Shown piece by piece: positions 1 through 10,985 of a stretch of 64,000 bases of DNA (the first letter of the stretch is position 1; the number at the start of each line of letters is the position of its first letter). The notes beneath the pieces are model-generated. The model was not told the origin of the DNA. It made no database searches and worked only from the letters and a program-made list of their open reading frames with translations. The stretch is from Rhyzopertha dominica (lineage: Eukaryota > Arthropoda > Insecta > Coleoptera > Bostrichidae), in assembly GCA_025024175.1 (NCBI GenBank), contig QCXZ01000137.1, positions 29,317,327 to 29,381,326 on the forward strand, read 5' to 3'. Made by a program: the position numbers and the translations under genes.

Positions 1-153
1 ATTGATTTTGATAAAACAAAAATTCTACATAGAGAAAAATATTATCACAAACGTCTAATAAAAGAAGCTATAGAAATTTGTAGGAATACTAATAATTTTA
101 ATAGGGATTGTGGAAATTATGAATTAGGTGACATTTGGAAGGTTATTTTGTAG
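1..153 (+). CDS. Penelope-like element endonuclease, C-terminal end (partial, cut by window edge)
   Basis: Frame 1 is open from the first base to a TAG at 151-153 and encodes 50 residues. The sequence has the signature of the tail that follows the GIY-YIG nuclease in Penelope-like retroelements: a start like FDKTKIL, then YYHKRLIKEAIEI, then NNFNRD, ending in W-K-V-I-L just before the stop. In this family the single ORF carries reverse transcriptase followed by a GIY-YIG endonuclease that nicks target DNA. The upstream part lies outside the window, so whether the element is full length cannot be told. No stop or frameshift interrupts what is visible. A hammerhead-like motif follows about 180 bases downstream, as expected for a PLE 3' region. 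The family call is firm; the subfamily is not assigned. Confidence 0.75.
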   Translation: MDFDKTKILHREKYYHKRLIKEAIEICRNTNNFNRDCGNYELGDIWKVIL

Positions 154-332
154 TTATCTTTTATCAAGTAGTTCGTGTATATCTAATAGGTAGGTAGTTC
201 CTTTTTCATCGTTAGGTTCCTTTTTTATCAGGTTGGCACGTTGTTTCTATGACGTCTCGCATCCTTGGTGATTTGTTTATTTACTTTCAAAATTTTGTTT
301 GAACTTGTGTCAGGCAAATTTTGAGGTTCTTC

Positions 333-372
333 GTCTTTGACAAAGATTACAGGTGTAATCGAAACGTCAGAC
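333..372 (+). ncRNA. Hammerhead-ribozyme-like motif (type I, U3/A8 variant core)
   Basis: Read 5' to 3': stem I strand GUCU (333-336), core UUGACAA (337-343), one extra A, stem II GAUUAC/GUAAUC (345-350 with 355-360) around an AGGU loop, GAAA (361-364), a loop-less stem III made by the palindrome ACGU (364-367), C17 at 368, then AGAC (369-372), which closes stem I. Every helix pairs without mismatch. The core differs from the canonical CUGANGA at positions 3 (C to U) and 8 (G to A). PLEs are known to carry hammerheads with minimal stem III. Self-cleavage is not shown by sequence alone. Confidence 0.6.
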
Positions 373-2159
373 TATTAATTTTTTGTCAGTGTTTTCAAGT
401 GACAGCGATCTATCCGACAAAATATTGTTTTATATATTCTCTGTCTTTAGACAAAACTCAGTTTAAACCAGAAAAATATCAATAATTTTAATCAAATAAT
501 CATCACCATATTATTAACAAAACACGCTGAACTTTAAAGCCTGCGAACTTCACAACAGAGGGGGCAGTTTGAATGCCTAAGTAACCCTCTATTCAAAAGC
601 ACCCCCATGTGCAAATTCCATGAGGTGATTTTTGTGGTACCTCAGGATTTTATTTAAATTTAACAACGATTAGCTCAAGACCCCCGGGCGAAAGGGTGAG
701 AAATATCTTCTGTTATCATTTCTACCCCCTCGCCAAGTATTTTCCAGAAACAAGACTTAGGTGCCAAGACGTACTATTCAGTTGATTTTTTACCTTTTAA
801 TTAAATTACCGTTTTAAAAGTAAATCTTTGACAGAATCATATATAGTAAACGAACAGTACGGTTACTTTACAATACACCCACCTTGATCTTATTTTTTCT
901 TTTAATAATGCCCGTGCATAGAGTTGTTTATTAAAAGGTTTTCTAGAACACGTTTTGGTTTTACTGTCACAACCAGTCCTGTAATTTTACTCTAAAAAAT
1001 ACTGAGCTGTTTGCCAATAAATTTTAANGAAGTACACCCTATTAAACTGAGTATAACGTTTGCTGGACAAANTTTGAAGTTTGTAGAAATTGCTTACTGG
1101 GCGGTACCCAGTATCTACATCAAATGTATTTACCTGTAGTAAAACGGTGTACTAATTTTACGTCCCCTATTACTCGCAGTGACTCATTCTGTAGTTTTCT
1201 GAAACATCACAGATTACAAGGTAGCGTGTGAGCTTTGCCGAGCTATTATATTTCCAGTCCACCTACCACGTTACGATCTGTCAGTATCCCTACCCCTAGC
1301 TTTGATCTCGTTCCCTAATTCGGTATTTAATAACGTCTGCCCTCTAACAGCACGACTGCTTGCAAAAATATCGTATTATAGTCCTAATTCAGCTCGTTTT
1401 TTATAGAAGATTGTGCGAAGTCAACTAACATGCCAACCCCGACACATCAAAATTAAACCAAATCAAAAATACTGCCCATATCTTCATTTTGAACTATATT
1501 TGAATAGGTAATACATATACTATGTTAATGAGAGTACGTTAAGAGTTTAGCAAAAGAAGAGAAGGGAGCAAAGTTTAAAATTCAACTACACATGTATTTA
1601 TACTTAGTTACCTTACGTGTTTGCCATTTTTATAAATAACTTTCGTTTAAGGATATTGAATGCAAAAGCAAAAACAAAAATCAGAATATATCGAAACAAT
1701 TGCAATTTGGTTTCACATGAATTTTATTCTTACTTGAACTGCCTCTGGTAAAATTGGTAAGCAACGGTTAATTATTTTAGGGAAAGTGCGCAAAAAATTT
1801 GAAGAAATTAACCGAGAGTTTAAAGCAAAGAAGATATTAGGTCGAAAATAGTCAGTTAGACGAAGATGAAGAAGTTTTTGGCCAGAAGCAAGTGGCAGAT
1901 GCGTTTCAAAACTACTTTTGAGGAAGAAACTGACATGAGTGTCGAAACGTCAAGGTCTAATAACCAACGTGAGAACCAGCCCGGAAAACAACATGTCGTC
2001 GGCTTTCATCAGGCAAAACAAAATTGATCATTGTCTAACAAATAGAAAAACCTAAGATTGCTTCTGATAAAAGATTATCAAGAATCAAAAGCAGTTGATT
2101 AGAAATTCATATTTTGGAGCGATTATAGTGAAATTTATGTCAGCTTTGATGATGCCACC

Positions 2160-2461
2160 TTGTGAACCGTTTCAGTAAGAAAACCAAAGCTAATGTTTCG
2201 AGTGGTATCGCCTGAAATTTTAGCAAAATTGTTGGCAACACAATGCCATCTCTCTGGGAAACCTGTAATTTAAACGGTAGCCCACCTTGTAATGTCGACG
2301 CAGACGATATGGCACAGACATAATTTTGTTCATTTTTCTGCTTCTATGCTGATGTGGGGTTCTATCTCTTATAGGGAAGTGCGAAACTGTTCGCATATGA
2401 AGCGGACATTTTGTGTGAATCTTCCTGCCATTTTGTGAACCGTTTCAGTAAGAAAACCAAA
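2160..2461. repeat. 29-bp direct repeats flanking a 244-bp segment
   Basis: The same 29 bases occur at 2160-2188 and 2433-2461 (starting TTGTGAACCGTTTCAG). The enclosed 244 bp includes a stretch (about 2235-2330) resembling the TAA-bounded unit at 47.8 kb: both have an ATGCCATCT block, a GGTA(G/A)CCCAC block and an ACGCAGAC...GGCACAGA block, although the order differs. The direct repeats could be an unusually long target-site duplication or a local tandem duplication. Confidence 0.5.
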
Positions 2462-2614
2462 ACTTAATGATGCAGTGCAGACTGCGTGGTTCAATTCAAA
2501 TGTGTCAGGGCTCGTAGTAGAAACAAGTTAGTAGTCTGAAAGACATTTATATAATATGGTGTTAAAAATCACGAAGAACGAAACTGTTATCGGGTGTACT
2601 CAACGTGCTTATTT

Positions 2615-3365
2615 TAACTTGAGGGCTCTATACTCCCATCGGTCATATTTCCATCGCGGAATAAAGGTAATACTTTGAGAAGCTTTGGTCCTTTCGCACT
2701 TTAATTACTGCTCGCCACTCATTGGACCGTCACTTGGCAATGCTGACGCCTATAGCATTCAGAAGATTCAAAATTGCTGCATAAGGTTTATTTCTTATTT
2801 TATAGTATAGCTACCAGCAAGGAACCTGCATATTTGTACAACAAGTTATGTTTTCGCAACGAGGTACATTCTGTCAACGTAAGGTCAGGACACCTCGTGT
2901 CTTGTCCTGCACATAAAACCGCTCTATTCCAAAGGTCTTTTTCGTATTGTATGTACAAGTTTTATAATCGGTATTTCGGAGAGATCACATCCATGAAAAA
3001 AGGTGGATTCAATAAATTTATTTTTGGTTGCCTGTTTGATGCGCAACGTGCTTAATTTCAAACTAGCTGTTATACTGTTAATGCATACTGTTTGTTCTTT
3101 TCTCGTGCATAATTTCTACCTTTATATCCTGGTTAAGTGGAAGAACAGAGTAAAGCATATACTTTGCTTTACACCTGAACTTTGCCTCGAGATTTCTCTG
3201 TTTCTCCAGTTGTAATTTTCAAATCTTACATTATTGTTTATTTTTAATGTTATTTTACATTTTATTTTTGTATCTACTATAAAATAGTTCATGTTCTAGT
3301 TTACAAATATTCTGTATATACAGCGGGAAATGGAAGAATAAAAGACTATTATTGTTATTATTATT
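2615..3365 (+). mobile_element. Jockey/CR1-type LINE, 3' end (5'-truncated, decayed)
   Basis: The translated text matches the thumb and C-terminus of non-LTR reverse transcriptases that often appear in insects as jockey-like: LSHFNYCSPLIGPSLG, then IQKIQNCCIRF (about 2690-2790), then PAYLYNKLCFRNEVHS and HKTALFQRSFSY (about 2825-2955). The last part reads openly from 2774 to a stop at 3053-3055; upstream the frame is broken by a stop near 2675. A 300-base AT-rich 3' UTR follows, with AATAAA near 3337 and a short TTATTGTTATTATTATT tail ending near 3365. The catalytic palm region is missing, so this copy is dead. The exact clade is uncertain. Confidence 0.65.
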
Positions 3366-5611
3366 TCAATTGCCCTTTTAAAAATTGTAGATTTATGCTT
3401 AGTAGTAATACGGTCTCTAGCTTTTCTCTTTGAAGCTTGTCACTGTTCCATTCAATCATTAATAGCAACAGTTAAATTAAGAAAATCGTGAATCCTGCCT
3501 AAGTATAAAATGTAATCGGACTTCTGCAATTATCTTATCATAAATAGTGAACTAGTTACAATAAAATTAAAACTAGGCGTAGCTATCTACTGTGAATTCG
3601 GTATTCATAGTGGCTGAAATACTGTTAAAACATCTTTAACTAAAGCTCACCCTTTTATACAGAAGCATACACTGCATCTACTGATTATTGTGATTGTTCC
3701 ACAGTCCATTGGCTACAGCCGAAAGCGTAAAGATCAAAGACAATACCTACTGATAGCGTATTTGTACTGCATGAACTGGTCCTGAATACGGCGTGGTCAT
3801 TGTTCTGTCCACATGTTTTCATTTATCATCTCCGTAGTCTGGATTTATAGGCACGCTGGACATGTACGCGTAAATGCAACGGTTAATAAATTTGTTTCTT
3901 GAAGGCGGAATGGTATGTCGTATTTNTTTGATTTTTAATTTATATAGGCACGAGAGAATCATGTGTATAATTCCACCTCTGTGCCTAGGGTGTTCGCATT
4001 ATTTTTGAAGTTAATGTGCTGTGCAAAGTTAGCTTTGTGGAATTATATTTGATTCGCAAGGGGCGGCTCAAACTTCCGATAAGCTTACTGATAGAGTCAC
4101 CCCAACATTTATTACAAGATAACATCTTGGATGTTGCACTCCTTGTTATCACTTCTTAACAGTGAAATAGCTAATAATAGTTCGCTTTAATAACAATATT
4201 CGGAGATGATATCTACTATCCACAGTGGCCTGCTGGCAAAGGCGTACATAAAGTATATATAAGGGCTATTAATTTTCAGTGCGTATCTGATAGCGGGAGA
4301 AAATTACTATCCGCAGCTGTCGTAACGTAAGAAATTGCCATGTCGGTCCTGAATGCTTTTGCAGCGATTGTATCTGTTTAGAATTGAAAAATGTTTATTT
4401 CATGAAGAGTCTTAATTTGCGCGTCGGGAATAATTAACGCCCTTGTTCCCAATGCCTTAATTCTGAAATTTATTGTGAAAGGCGGACGAGCTGAAGTCTT
4501 GAAAAATTAATAAGATTTGGTGTAGGACTTAAGAAAGGAATTAAGAATGCCAAATGATACGCCATAAAGAAAACAGAAAGAGAGATAACGAATGTAAAGT
4601 CATAAGGATGCCAACAAAGACGCAGCGCTTTCCCGGCTTTCACGGCAACCTTATCTGGTAATTAGGAGACGCTTTCCAACGCTTCCAGGTTTATGTGTTT
4701 TTGAAATTAGCTAAGAGGTAAGCTCTTATAGCTCCAAGTTTATAACAAAGGTAAATTTTGTTAGACGGAGGAAACAACAGCCAAACAAGTTTAATGAAGC
4801 CTAATTGACACGGAACACAATACGAGCTAAAATACATGTAAGTTTTCGAACCATTTCTATAAGCCAGCTTTACGCGATATTAAGATCTTGAGAAAATTAT
4901 AAATATGTAAATGTCATGTTTAGTATTTTTACTGTAGCAATTATATAATGCCCGTTTAAAGCTTAAAATAAATACCTAGACGGATTACCAGTAATTCCAA
5001 ACTGCTAGCTCTGATTTACTTAATTGACACCCCACTTTTTCAACAATGAGTTTGGAGAAATCGCGACACGTAGTAATTATGTGATCACTAGTTTCCATTA
5101 ATTAAGCAAGGATCTAAGCATACCTGGAGCGATTCACGAAGTATATGGAATATGGCTAAGAAATAAGAAGGCGAAAGATAACGAAATCGTGAAAATCAAT
5201 GCAGTTCATAAAGAACACAAAGAACAAATATCTTTAAGAACTCTACAAAGAAGAAAAAGTCGGCTTCATTCAGAAGAGCTAATAGATATGAACTTACTGA
5301 ATGTGATGTAGTGGCGAACTTGAAGACCATTGGAATGGAAAACCACTATTTCCACTGCAATGTTTATAAAACTGACACCTTGGAGTATCTATAATCTTCC
5401 AAAGGTAATAATACTACATCCTATTTCATAATTTGTTGGAAAAGTATTGATATTTGTAGTATAGAGCGTACAAGTGTACCGCATTTTAGAGTAATAAAAA
5501 TAACCAGTGTGATAATGAAGGGCTTCGAGAAAATAGTTTAAGTAAGGTAGGTAATGTAGGTAGTTACTCTGGTAGAAACAGTGGTAGGCATATAATGTGT
5601 CTTGCAAACAT
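3366..5611. other. Non-coding stretch, nothing supported
   Basis: AT-rich sequence with frequent stops in all frames. No domain, long ORF, RNA gene or bounded repeat was recognised here. Confidence 0.5.
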
Positions 5612-6118
5612 CATTATAACGTTTTATCGGATTAATTCGTTTTGATCCACATAATCTTTGATCATTCCCCATAAATAAAAGTCAGGCACTGTGAGGTCGG
5701 GGCATCTGACTAACTACGGCTGCATCTACCTAGGTATACCTATATACATCAATTTGGAATACGTTTCTGAAAATGTGCACTAAAATGTAAATAATGAGCT
5801 GGGTAACCATCATGCTGGAACCAGATGTCAGCTTTAGTTTGTAGGGATATGTATTCTTGCAGTGGGGACAAATAATCTATAAGAAACGTAAGTACCTATC
5901 ACCATTTAGATGGTCATCAAATATAAAAGGTTCTATAATGCGACCTTCTAGGATTTTGCACCAAACCATCACCCTCCACTTATGTTGGTCCTGTTTCTTG
6001 CATCCAGGGCGGATTCAATAATGATGTGCCTCCGGAATTAGCAAAGGTGGCTTATGCGAAGAAGTACTTTGCGTGAATAATGATTTCTATTCGGACATTA
6101 CTGCACAGTATATTCCCT
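5612..6118 (-). pseudogene. Tc1/mariner-superfamily transposase fossil
   Basis: On the minus strand the sequence reads, with frame changes, as the catalytic half of a mariner-like DDE transposase. The hallmarks are WRVMVWCKILEGRIIEPF (near 5950), WFQHDG followed by PAHY (around 5800-5823, second catalytic Asp), and RCPDLTVPDFYLWGMIKDYV (around 5640-5700), the usual site of the third acidic residue and the FLWG motif. Stops and shifts interrupt it and the helix-turn-helix N-terminus was not found. No terminal inverted repeats were recognised, so the element boundaries are unknown. Two other fossils of the same superfamily lie at 53.2 kb and 58.9 kb. Confidence 0.65.
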
Positions 6119-9100
6119 TGCGGCGAATGTTTTGACACTACAAAATAAACATTAATTCGGATAGTACGGGTGAATTGAACTGAAATTCACCATTTCAAAG
6201 AGCTGATCAAAATCGATTGCTTTAGTAAAATTTTTTTTACAGGCAATCTGATTTTGCTACGTTTGATTTACCTTTCAATTAAAATTTTTGAAGAAATTTT
6301 CTTATTCTTGTCTATAGATTTGTCCTCTTGTGGTGGATTTATAAACTTAAATGAATGTTCACGCCTAACCTAACACCCGCTATATGGTACTTATTCTCCA
6401 GCAGAAATCGACATCTGACGCCGCTCCACGTTAACCAGTAGATTTACAAGTTGTTTATCGCCACCGAGTTTACGAGAAACCACTCAAGTGCGCAAGCTAT
6501 AATCGTTAATACCAAAGACTGAAAATTGTTTAAGGAGCTGCAGACATTAAATTCAAGCGTGCAGTCAAAGCAACATTAAAACTGTTAAGTTTTTAAAGCT
6601 CTATAAAGATAAATTAACTCCGCAGTCGAGTTTTCCTTGAGTATCGGTGGGCGGGGTTTACAGAAATGTATGAAAGGATTTATATTTACAGTTGTACCTA
6701 CATTGTTCATAAAGTATAGATTCTACATGCGATGCTTACATGCCTAAGCGTCACTAAGGTGCAACATTTACTACTTATTTAACCTAAATAAAAGCCCATT
6801 TAACACCATCGTTTCACAAAATACCAAAAATTTCATGGGTTCACCGCAAACCAGGTGCACCGACATAAAAATAGTGCGGTATAATCAAATTATTCTTTTA
6901 GAATCTTCGATCTTATTGCATGCCACTTGCCTTTGCAAACACAATAAATAAGGATCTCCACCAGAGTACGTACATATATTTGGCAAGCGTCGTGTACAAA
7001 AGCAAATTATTAAAATATTGTTTACCGTTGTCTTGAAATACAACCAACTTATTTGTTATTACTTCTCAGAATAAACTATTATTTCGTTTTAACAAAGGTT
7101 TTATTACTAATATGCAGTTATCTAATAATGTATAATAAATCGTCTACTTATTATTTGATATTTAAGCTTTGCAGGGCAAGTTATCATTTAACTCTAATAA
7201 AGAAAGCGAAAGCATAATAAGGTTCTTGCATCTAATTTATTGCGAATATATATAATTTCTTACTACGCCTACCTTCTAAATAAGTACTGCTGATGGGTAT
7301 ATTGTACACTCAGTTTTTCTGTTTTAAATTGTTATTCTCTTCCTTGCTCAAAAGAAATATTTATATCCTAGGGTAATGAAACAGAAGTAAAGAGAAAAAG
7401 GTATTGGATAACCTTAACCAGGACATTGGCGATTCAAAACAGACGCTGTCGCTGGGCGCCTCCCGCGATATATGAGTTTGGGAGACAGCTCAATTTTCTT
7501 ATAAGGAATGCTAAAAACAATAAAGCATTTTGTTGGTCTATAGCTACTGTTCAGAAGCCAAATTACAAAGACAGTTAGTTTTTATTACTTTCCTATTAAA
7601 GAAAGCTTACTGGATTTCATGACCAACCATCATAACAACTTGATTTATACACCGGCACAGTTCGAGTCGAAAAACTAAAAATGCAAGAAATTATCCTTTT
7701 TCTACTGTAGAATTACATAGAAGTTAAAGCAGCAAGATAATGAAGCCCTATTATTTTTGTACCAACCTTAAGATAACAGAAATATTGATAATGAAATAAA
7801 GACTACTGTTACAAGAACCCTTCAGCACTCAAGTTCTTCTAACGTTCAATTAAATTCCCTCAAAGGTCGACAAAACTGTTGGAACTCATAGAATAATTAA
7901 TTACATCTTATCGCCCTTCCCTACGTTTAAAGAAATTAGCAAATTAGATATGAGGTGCAATTTATATTTTTTTTAACTAAAGCTTAATATTTTTTATATA
8001 GTATTGTCAATGTTGTTAGTAAAAATATCCCCACAGATATGTAAAACAATAACTCGTTCACATGTTGGCTAGACTAAGCAAAGTTGTAGGTTCCATGGTT
8101 TTACCAAAAAAGCACATTCCTTAAAGGCGTATTTTTAACAAAGCGATATCATCTGATACCAAGATGCTTTTATGAATGACAAAGGATTCTTGATCGACTA
8201 TTGGTTTATGATGCACCACAACCAATTTATACAGTTGTACTCTTTAGAAAACATAATTAAAATATAATATTGCTACGGTCAGGTCAGGTCAGGTCAGGTC
8301 AGGTCAGGTTTTGACCTTTTTTAATTTTACTGCAGCTCATCTAGCCTGTTCGTCAAAGCAGATGTATGCAGACATAGACTAAAAACTGAAACAGTCAGTA
8401 CCAGTTTAAAAAAATATGGTAGGTTATTGTGTGTTGTGTGTTGTATGGTATACGTAAGCATTTATTTTACTAGCTTCCTAAACTTTTACAACTTCTCTCA
8501 ATAAGATAACCCTCATTAAGAACTCCTTCAGCTTTCTTGTAGCTTTCTGCAGGCAATAGCTGCTTCCAAAAATATNAAAATCTTTTTTAAACGCCACACA
8601 GCGCGAACGAATCNAGTGGACTGCTTTTTGCGCGACCAGCTGATTGCTCGAGCGCTCAGAAAAATATGCAACTGATCCCCATAATGTGATTAAATTGCTG
8701 AATAATTAAAAAAAAACACTTTTTCCAGTTCCGGTTAAGCATTCTCCAGAATTTTAGCTCGGACTGGTGTACAGCCATTAACAATGGACACAAAAAGTTC
8801 GAATTCCATTTTTGACATAAGATTTAACTTAAGAAGATGGCTTTCGTTTTCCAAAATAACGTGGTAATCACTATATTCAGCTTGCTTATTCACGTCTAGC
8901 ACATAATTTTCTTCGTGAGCAAGATGCTGTGAATATTCGAAATACAATTACAAGGGAAGGCGACAATTAAGAAGCAATCGGTAGCCGAAACTATCCGTAT
9001 AACAATCATTTCAAACATTGAGTATTCCTGCCATGCTTGTCGCGTCCTAATGGATTGCTTCAAAAGACAATGGACACATGCCGTAATGTATGCTGGCAAC

Positions 9101-9990
9101 TACCTAACGAGTACAGAACCAAGTGGATAGCGCGAGCTGCTTGATTTACATGTTACTTCTCTGTGCCCCAAGCTGAGCATCGTAACACATATACGGTCAC
9201 TCCTGCCCACTTGCGATGCCTTCGTTTATGATTGGCGTTTTCAATCAATTCTACCTGTCAACAGATAATTGGATTTGGAACTTTATTTGACATGCCATAA
9301 TGTAAGGATAAAGAATATTTATGTATTTGCTTCTCAGTACAGTGTGGTTATTCTAGTGCGTTGTAGGAAATGAAATAAAGAGTATGTTAGTTATTTAAAT
9401 GGGCTGTATTAAATTTCAGCAAAAGAAAAACTGTGCTGGTTCGTTGCGGTTAAATAATAATAAGGGTTCCCTATAGTGAAAATACCGTCGGCGATTAAAC
9501 TACCCTTTAATGATGCGGTTTTTTGGTTCGCGGATTCTTCCGAGTGATCTTGCTGGTGTACCTTCATGCGAATTAGTAGTGGAACCCCTCTTACGCATTC
9601 GCGTAGAAGGCGGGCAAACAATGGCAATACACGCCATAGATTTTAGTATAAACAATCAAAACAGAAACAGAAAAGGCAGATTGAATGAATTCTTAACAAA
9701 GTACGTTCGTCGTACAGTATACTACAACCTACGACGTATCTTACCAGCGCATCTGCAAGAAGAACAGTGTTTGTTTTAAAATCGTGTGAACGATCTGGGA
9801 AGAACGCTAATAAAATGCAAGTCACTGAAGTTCAAGGATGTATTATATCTTTTGCTAGTAAAGCCGATATCCAACGGTAAACGGATTGGACATGACGTTT
9901 ATTTCTTTACTCATCAGCTGCTGAAGTACGAACGTCAGTTATTTTTCTATGGCGTCAGTTAAATCTACAAAAGCCTGTCACGTTTGACAA
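6119..9990. other. Non-coding stretch with one (TCAGG)n tract
   Basis: No coding region is supported. Around 9.4-9.8 kb both strands are open for 60-90 codons, but the proteins resemble nothing I know and overlap each other. The only structured item is the pentamer tract at 8277-8310. Confidence 0.45.
8277..8310. repeat. (TCAGG)n / (GGTCA)n microsatellite, about 6.8 units
   Basis: Six perfect GGTCA units followed by GGTT. TCAGG is the telomeric repeat known from many beetles, in place of the usual insect TTAGG. A second short tract of the same motif lies at 44036-44054. Whether this is telomere-derived or an ordinary pentamer microsatellite cannot be decided here. Confidence 0.8.
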
Positions 9991-10025
9991 TTCCGTCCAT
10001 ATTTGCAGGCAAGTTTTGATATGGA

Positions 10026-10958
10026 ATGGATAGGTACTACTCGTCTAGGGGTAGAAATTATAAATTGTTGGTGTGGGAAGGTGATTACGGATTAGGTTTT
10101 ATAAATTCCAGCTGCCTACGAACTATCCTTTACATTAAAATGACACGTGCCCCCGTAAGCATTGAAACAGGTCGAAACCCAATATTCTACCAGGGTAGTT
10201 ATACAAAGTTTGCGAGTTCTGACGTTTTGTTAACTAAATTCGAGGATATTGTAACCTACTTGCGTTCGCTTGGTTATAATTTGGATTACAACCTTACTCC
10301 TAAGAAGTGCAGTGAATCGTATGCTTTGACGAGCATGGTGAAGCAGTATATGACATTAATACTAGAGTACGTATGTTGGTTGGATACTGAAAATTGCTAT
10401 AATCTAACTGCAAGGTGGCACATGCTTGTCATACCCACACCACTTAACTACATTTATATCACTTGGCGCAAGAATATAGCTTCATCAATAATGGAAATCG
10501 CGTATCCGTCAAATGAGGAAATGGAATCTTTAAAAAGTTCGATGTATATCACAGCTGCAAGCATATTTTCAATATTAGCAACACGACTGGGTACAAACGA
10601 ATACTTTGGTGGAAGTCACCCATGCAGTTTGGATGCCACTGTATTTGGGTATCTTGCCCCCCTCCTGCTTATCCCTTTACCGTCCAGCGAAGTTCCCAAC
10701 CTTCTGAGAGCTTGGCCTGTTCTAGTAGATTTTGTAACTAGAGTAAAGTCTAGATATTGCAGTGACGTACAATTTGATTGTAAACACTTGCAACGTACAA
10801 CAACCAAGCGCAAAATATTGGACACTAGATGGTTTGTAGAAAACGATGTTTTATTTGCCGGTATCTGTTTAACAGTGTTCGCCATTTGGTTTGCTGCATC
10901 CAGAAATGTTTTTAAAGTCGGGCTTATCATGAAAAAACTAATCAAGACTGGTGTCTGA
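10026..10958 (+). CDS. Metaxin-1-like mitochondrial outer-membrane protein (single uninterrupted ORF, 310 aa)
   Basis: Metaxins are outer-membrane partners of the SAM/TOB machinery and of organelle transport adaptors, with GST-like folds. Residues 12-85 fit the N-terminal thioredoxin-like (Tom37) part: the start KLLVWEGDYGLGFINSSCLR corresponds to the family's acidic W-x-G-D-x-G-L-x-S opening. Residues 95-240 fit the metaxin GST-C part, with CWLDTENCYNLTARWH, then IPTPLNYIY, then the diagnostic SLDATVFGYLAPLL at 201-214. A hydrophobic segment at 275-291 followed by basic residues fits the C-terminal tail anchor. The length is close to that of animal metaxin-1. The start is bounded by an in-frame TGA at 10017-10019; an out-of-frame ATG at 10021 precedes it. 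An acceptor-like TTTGCAG ends at 10009, so a 5' UTR intron is possible. There are no introns within the coding region and no poly-A tract behind it, so a retrocopy is possible but unproven. The intact reading frame suggests function. Confidence 0.85.
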   Translation: MDRYYSSRGRNYKLLVWEGDYGLGFINSSCLRTILYIKMTRAPVSIETGRNPIFYQGSYTKFASSDVLLTKFEDIVTYLRSLGYNLDYNLTPKKCSESYALTSMVKQYMTLILEYVCWLDTENCYNLTARWHMLVIPTPLNYIYITWRKNIASSIMEIAYPSNEEMESLKSSMYITAASIFSILATRLGTNEYFGGSHPCSLDATVFGYLAPLLLIPLPSSEVPNLLRAWPVLVDFVTRVKSRYCSDVQFDCKHLQRTTTKRKILDTRWFVENDVLFAGICLTVFAIWFAASRNVFKVGLIMKKLIKTGV

Positions 10959-10979
10959 ATGCTGGTTTTAACTTAATTT

Positions 10980-10985
10980 AATAAA
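10980..10985 (+). terminator. Poly(A) signal AATAAA downstream of the metaxin-like gene
   Basis: A canonical AATAAA lies 21 bases after the stop codon at 10956-10958. Another AATAAA-like stretch lies near 11098. This is the only evidence for the gene's 3' end. Confidence 0.55.

Noticed and set aside
1910..1956. GAAACGTC preceded by a GACA/TGTC stem, possibly another PLE hammerhead
   Set aside because: The upstream core reads TTGAGGA but is separated from the stem by too many bases; no complete fold can be drawn, so it is at most a decayed PLE end.
9409..9825. Overlapping open frames on both strands just upstream of the metaxin-like gene
   Set aside because: No domain or codon pattern supports either strand, and no splice link to the metaxin ORF is evident; probably 5' flanking DNA.
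10616..10945. 109-codon minus-strand frame inside the metaxin-like gene
   Set aside because: Shadow of the real plus-strand frame, which carries the family motifs.
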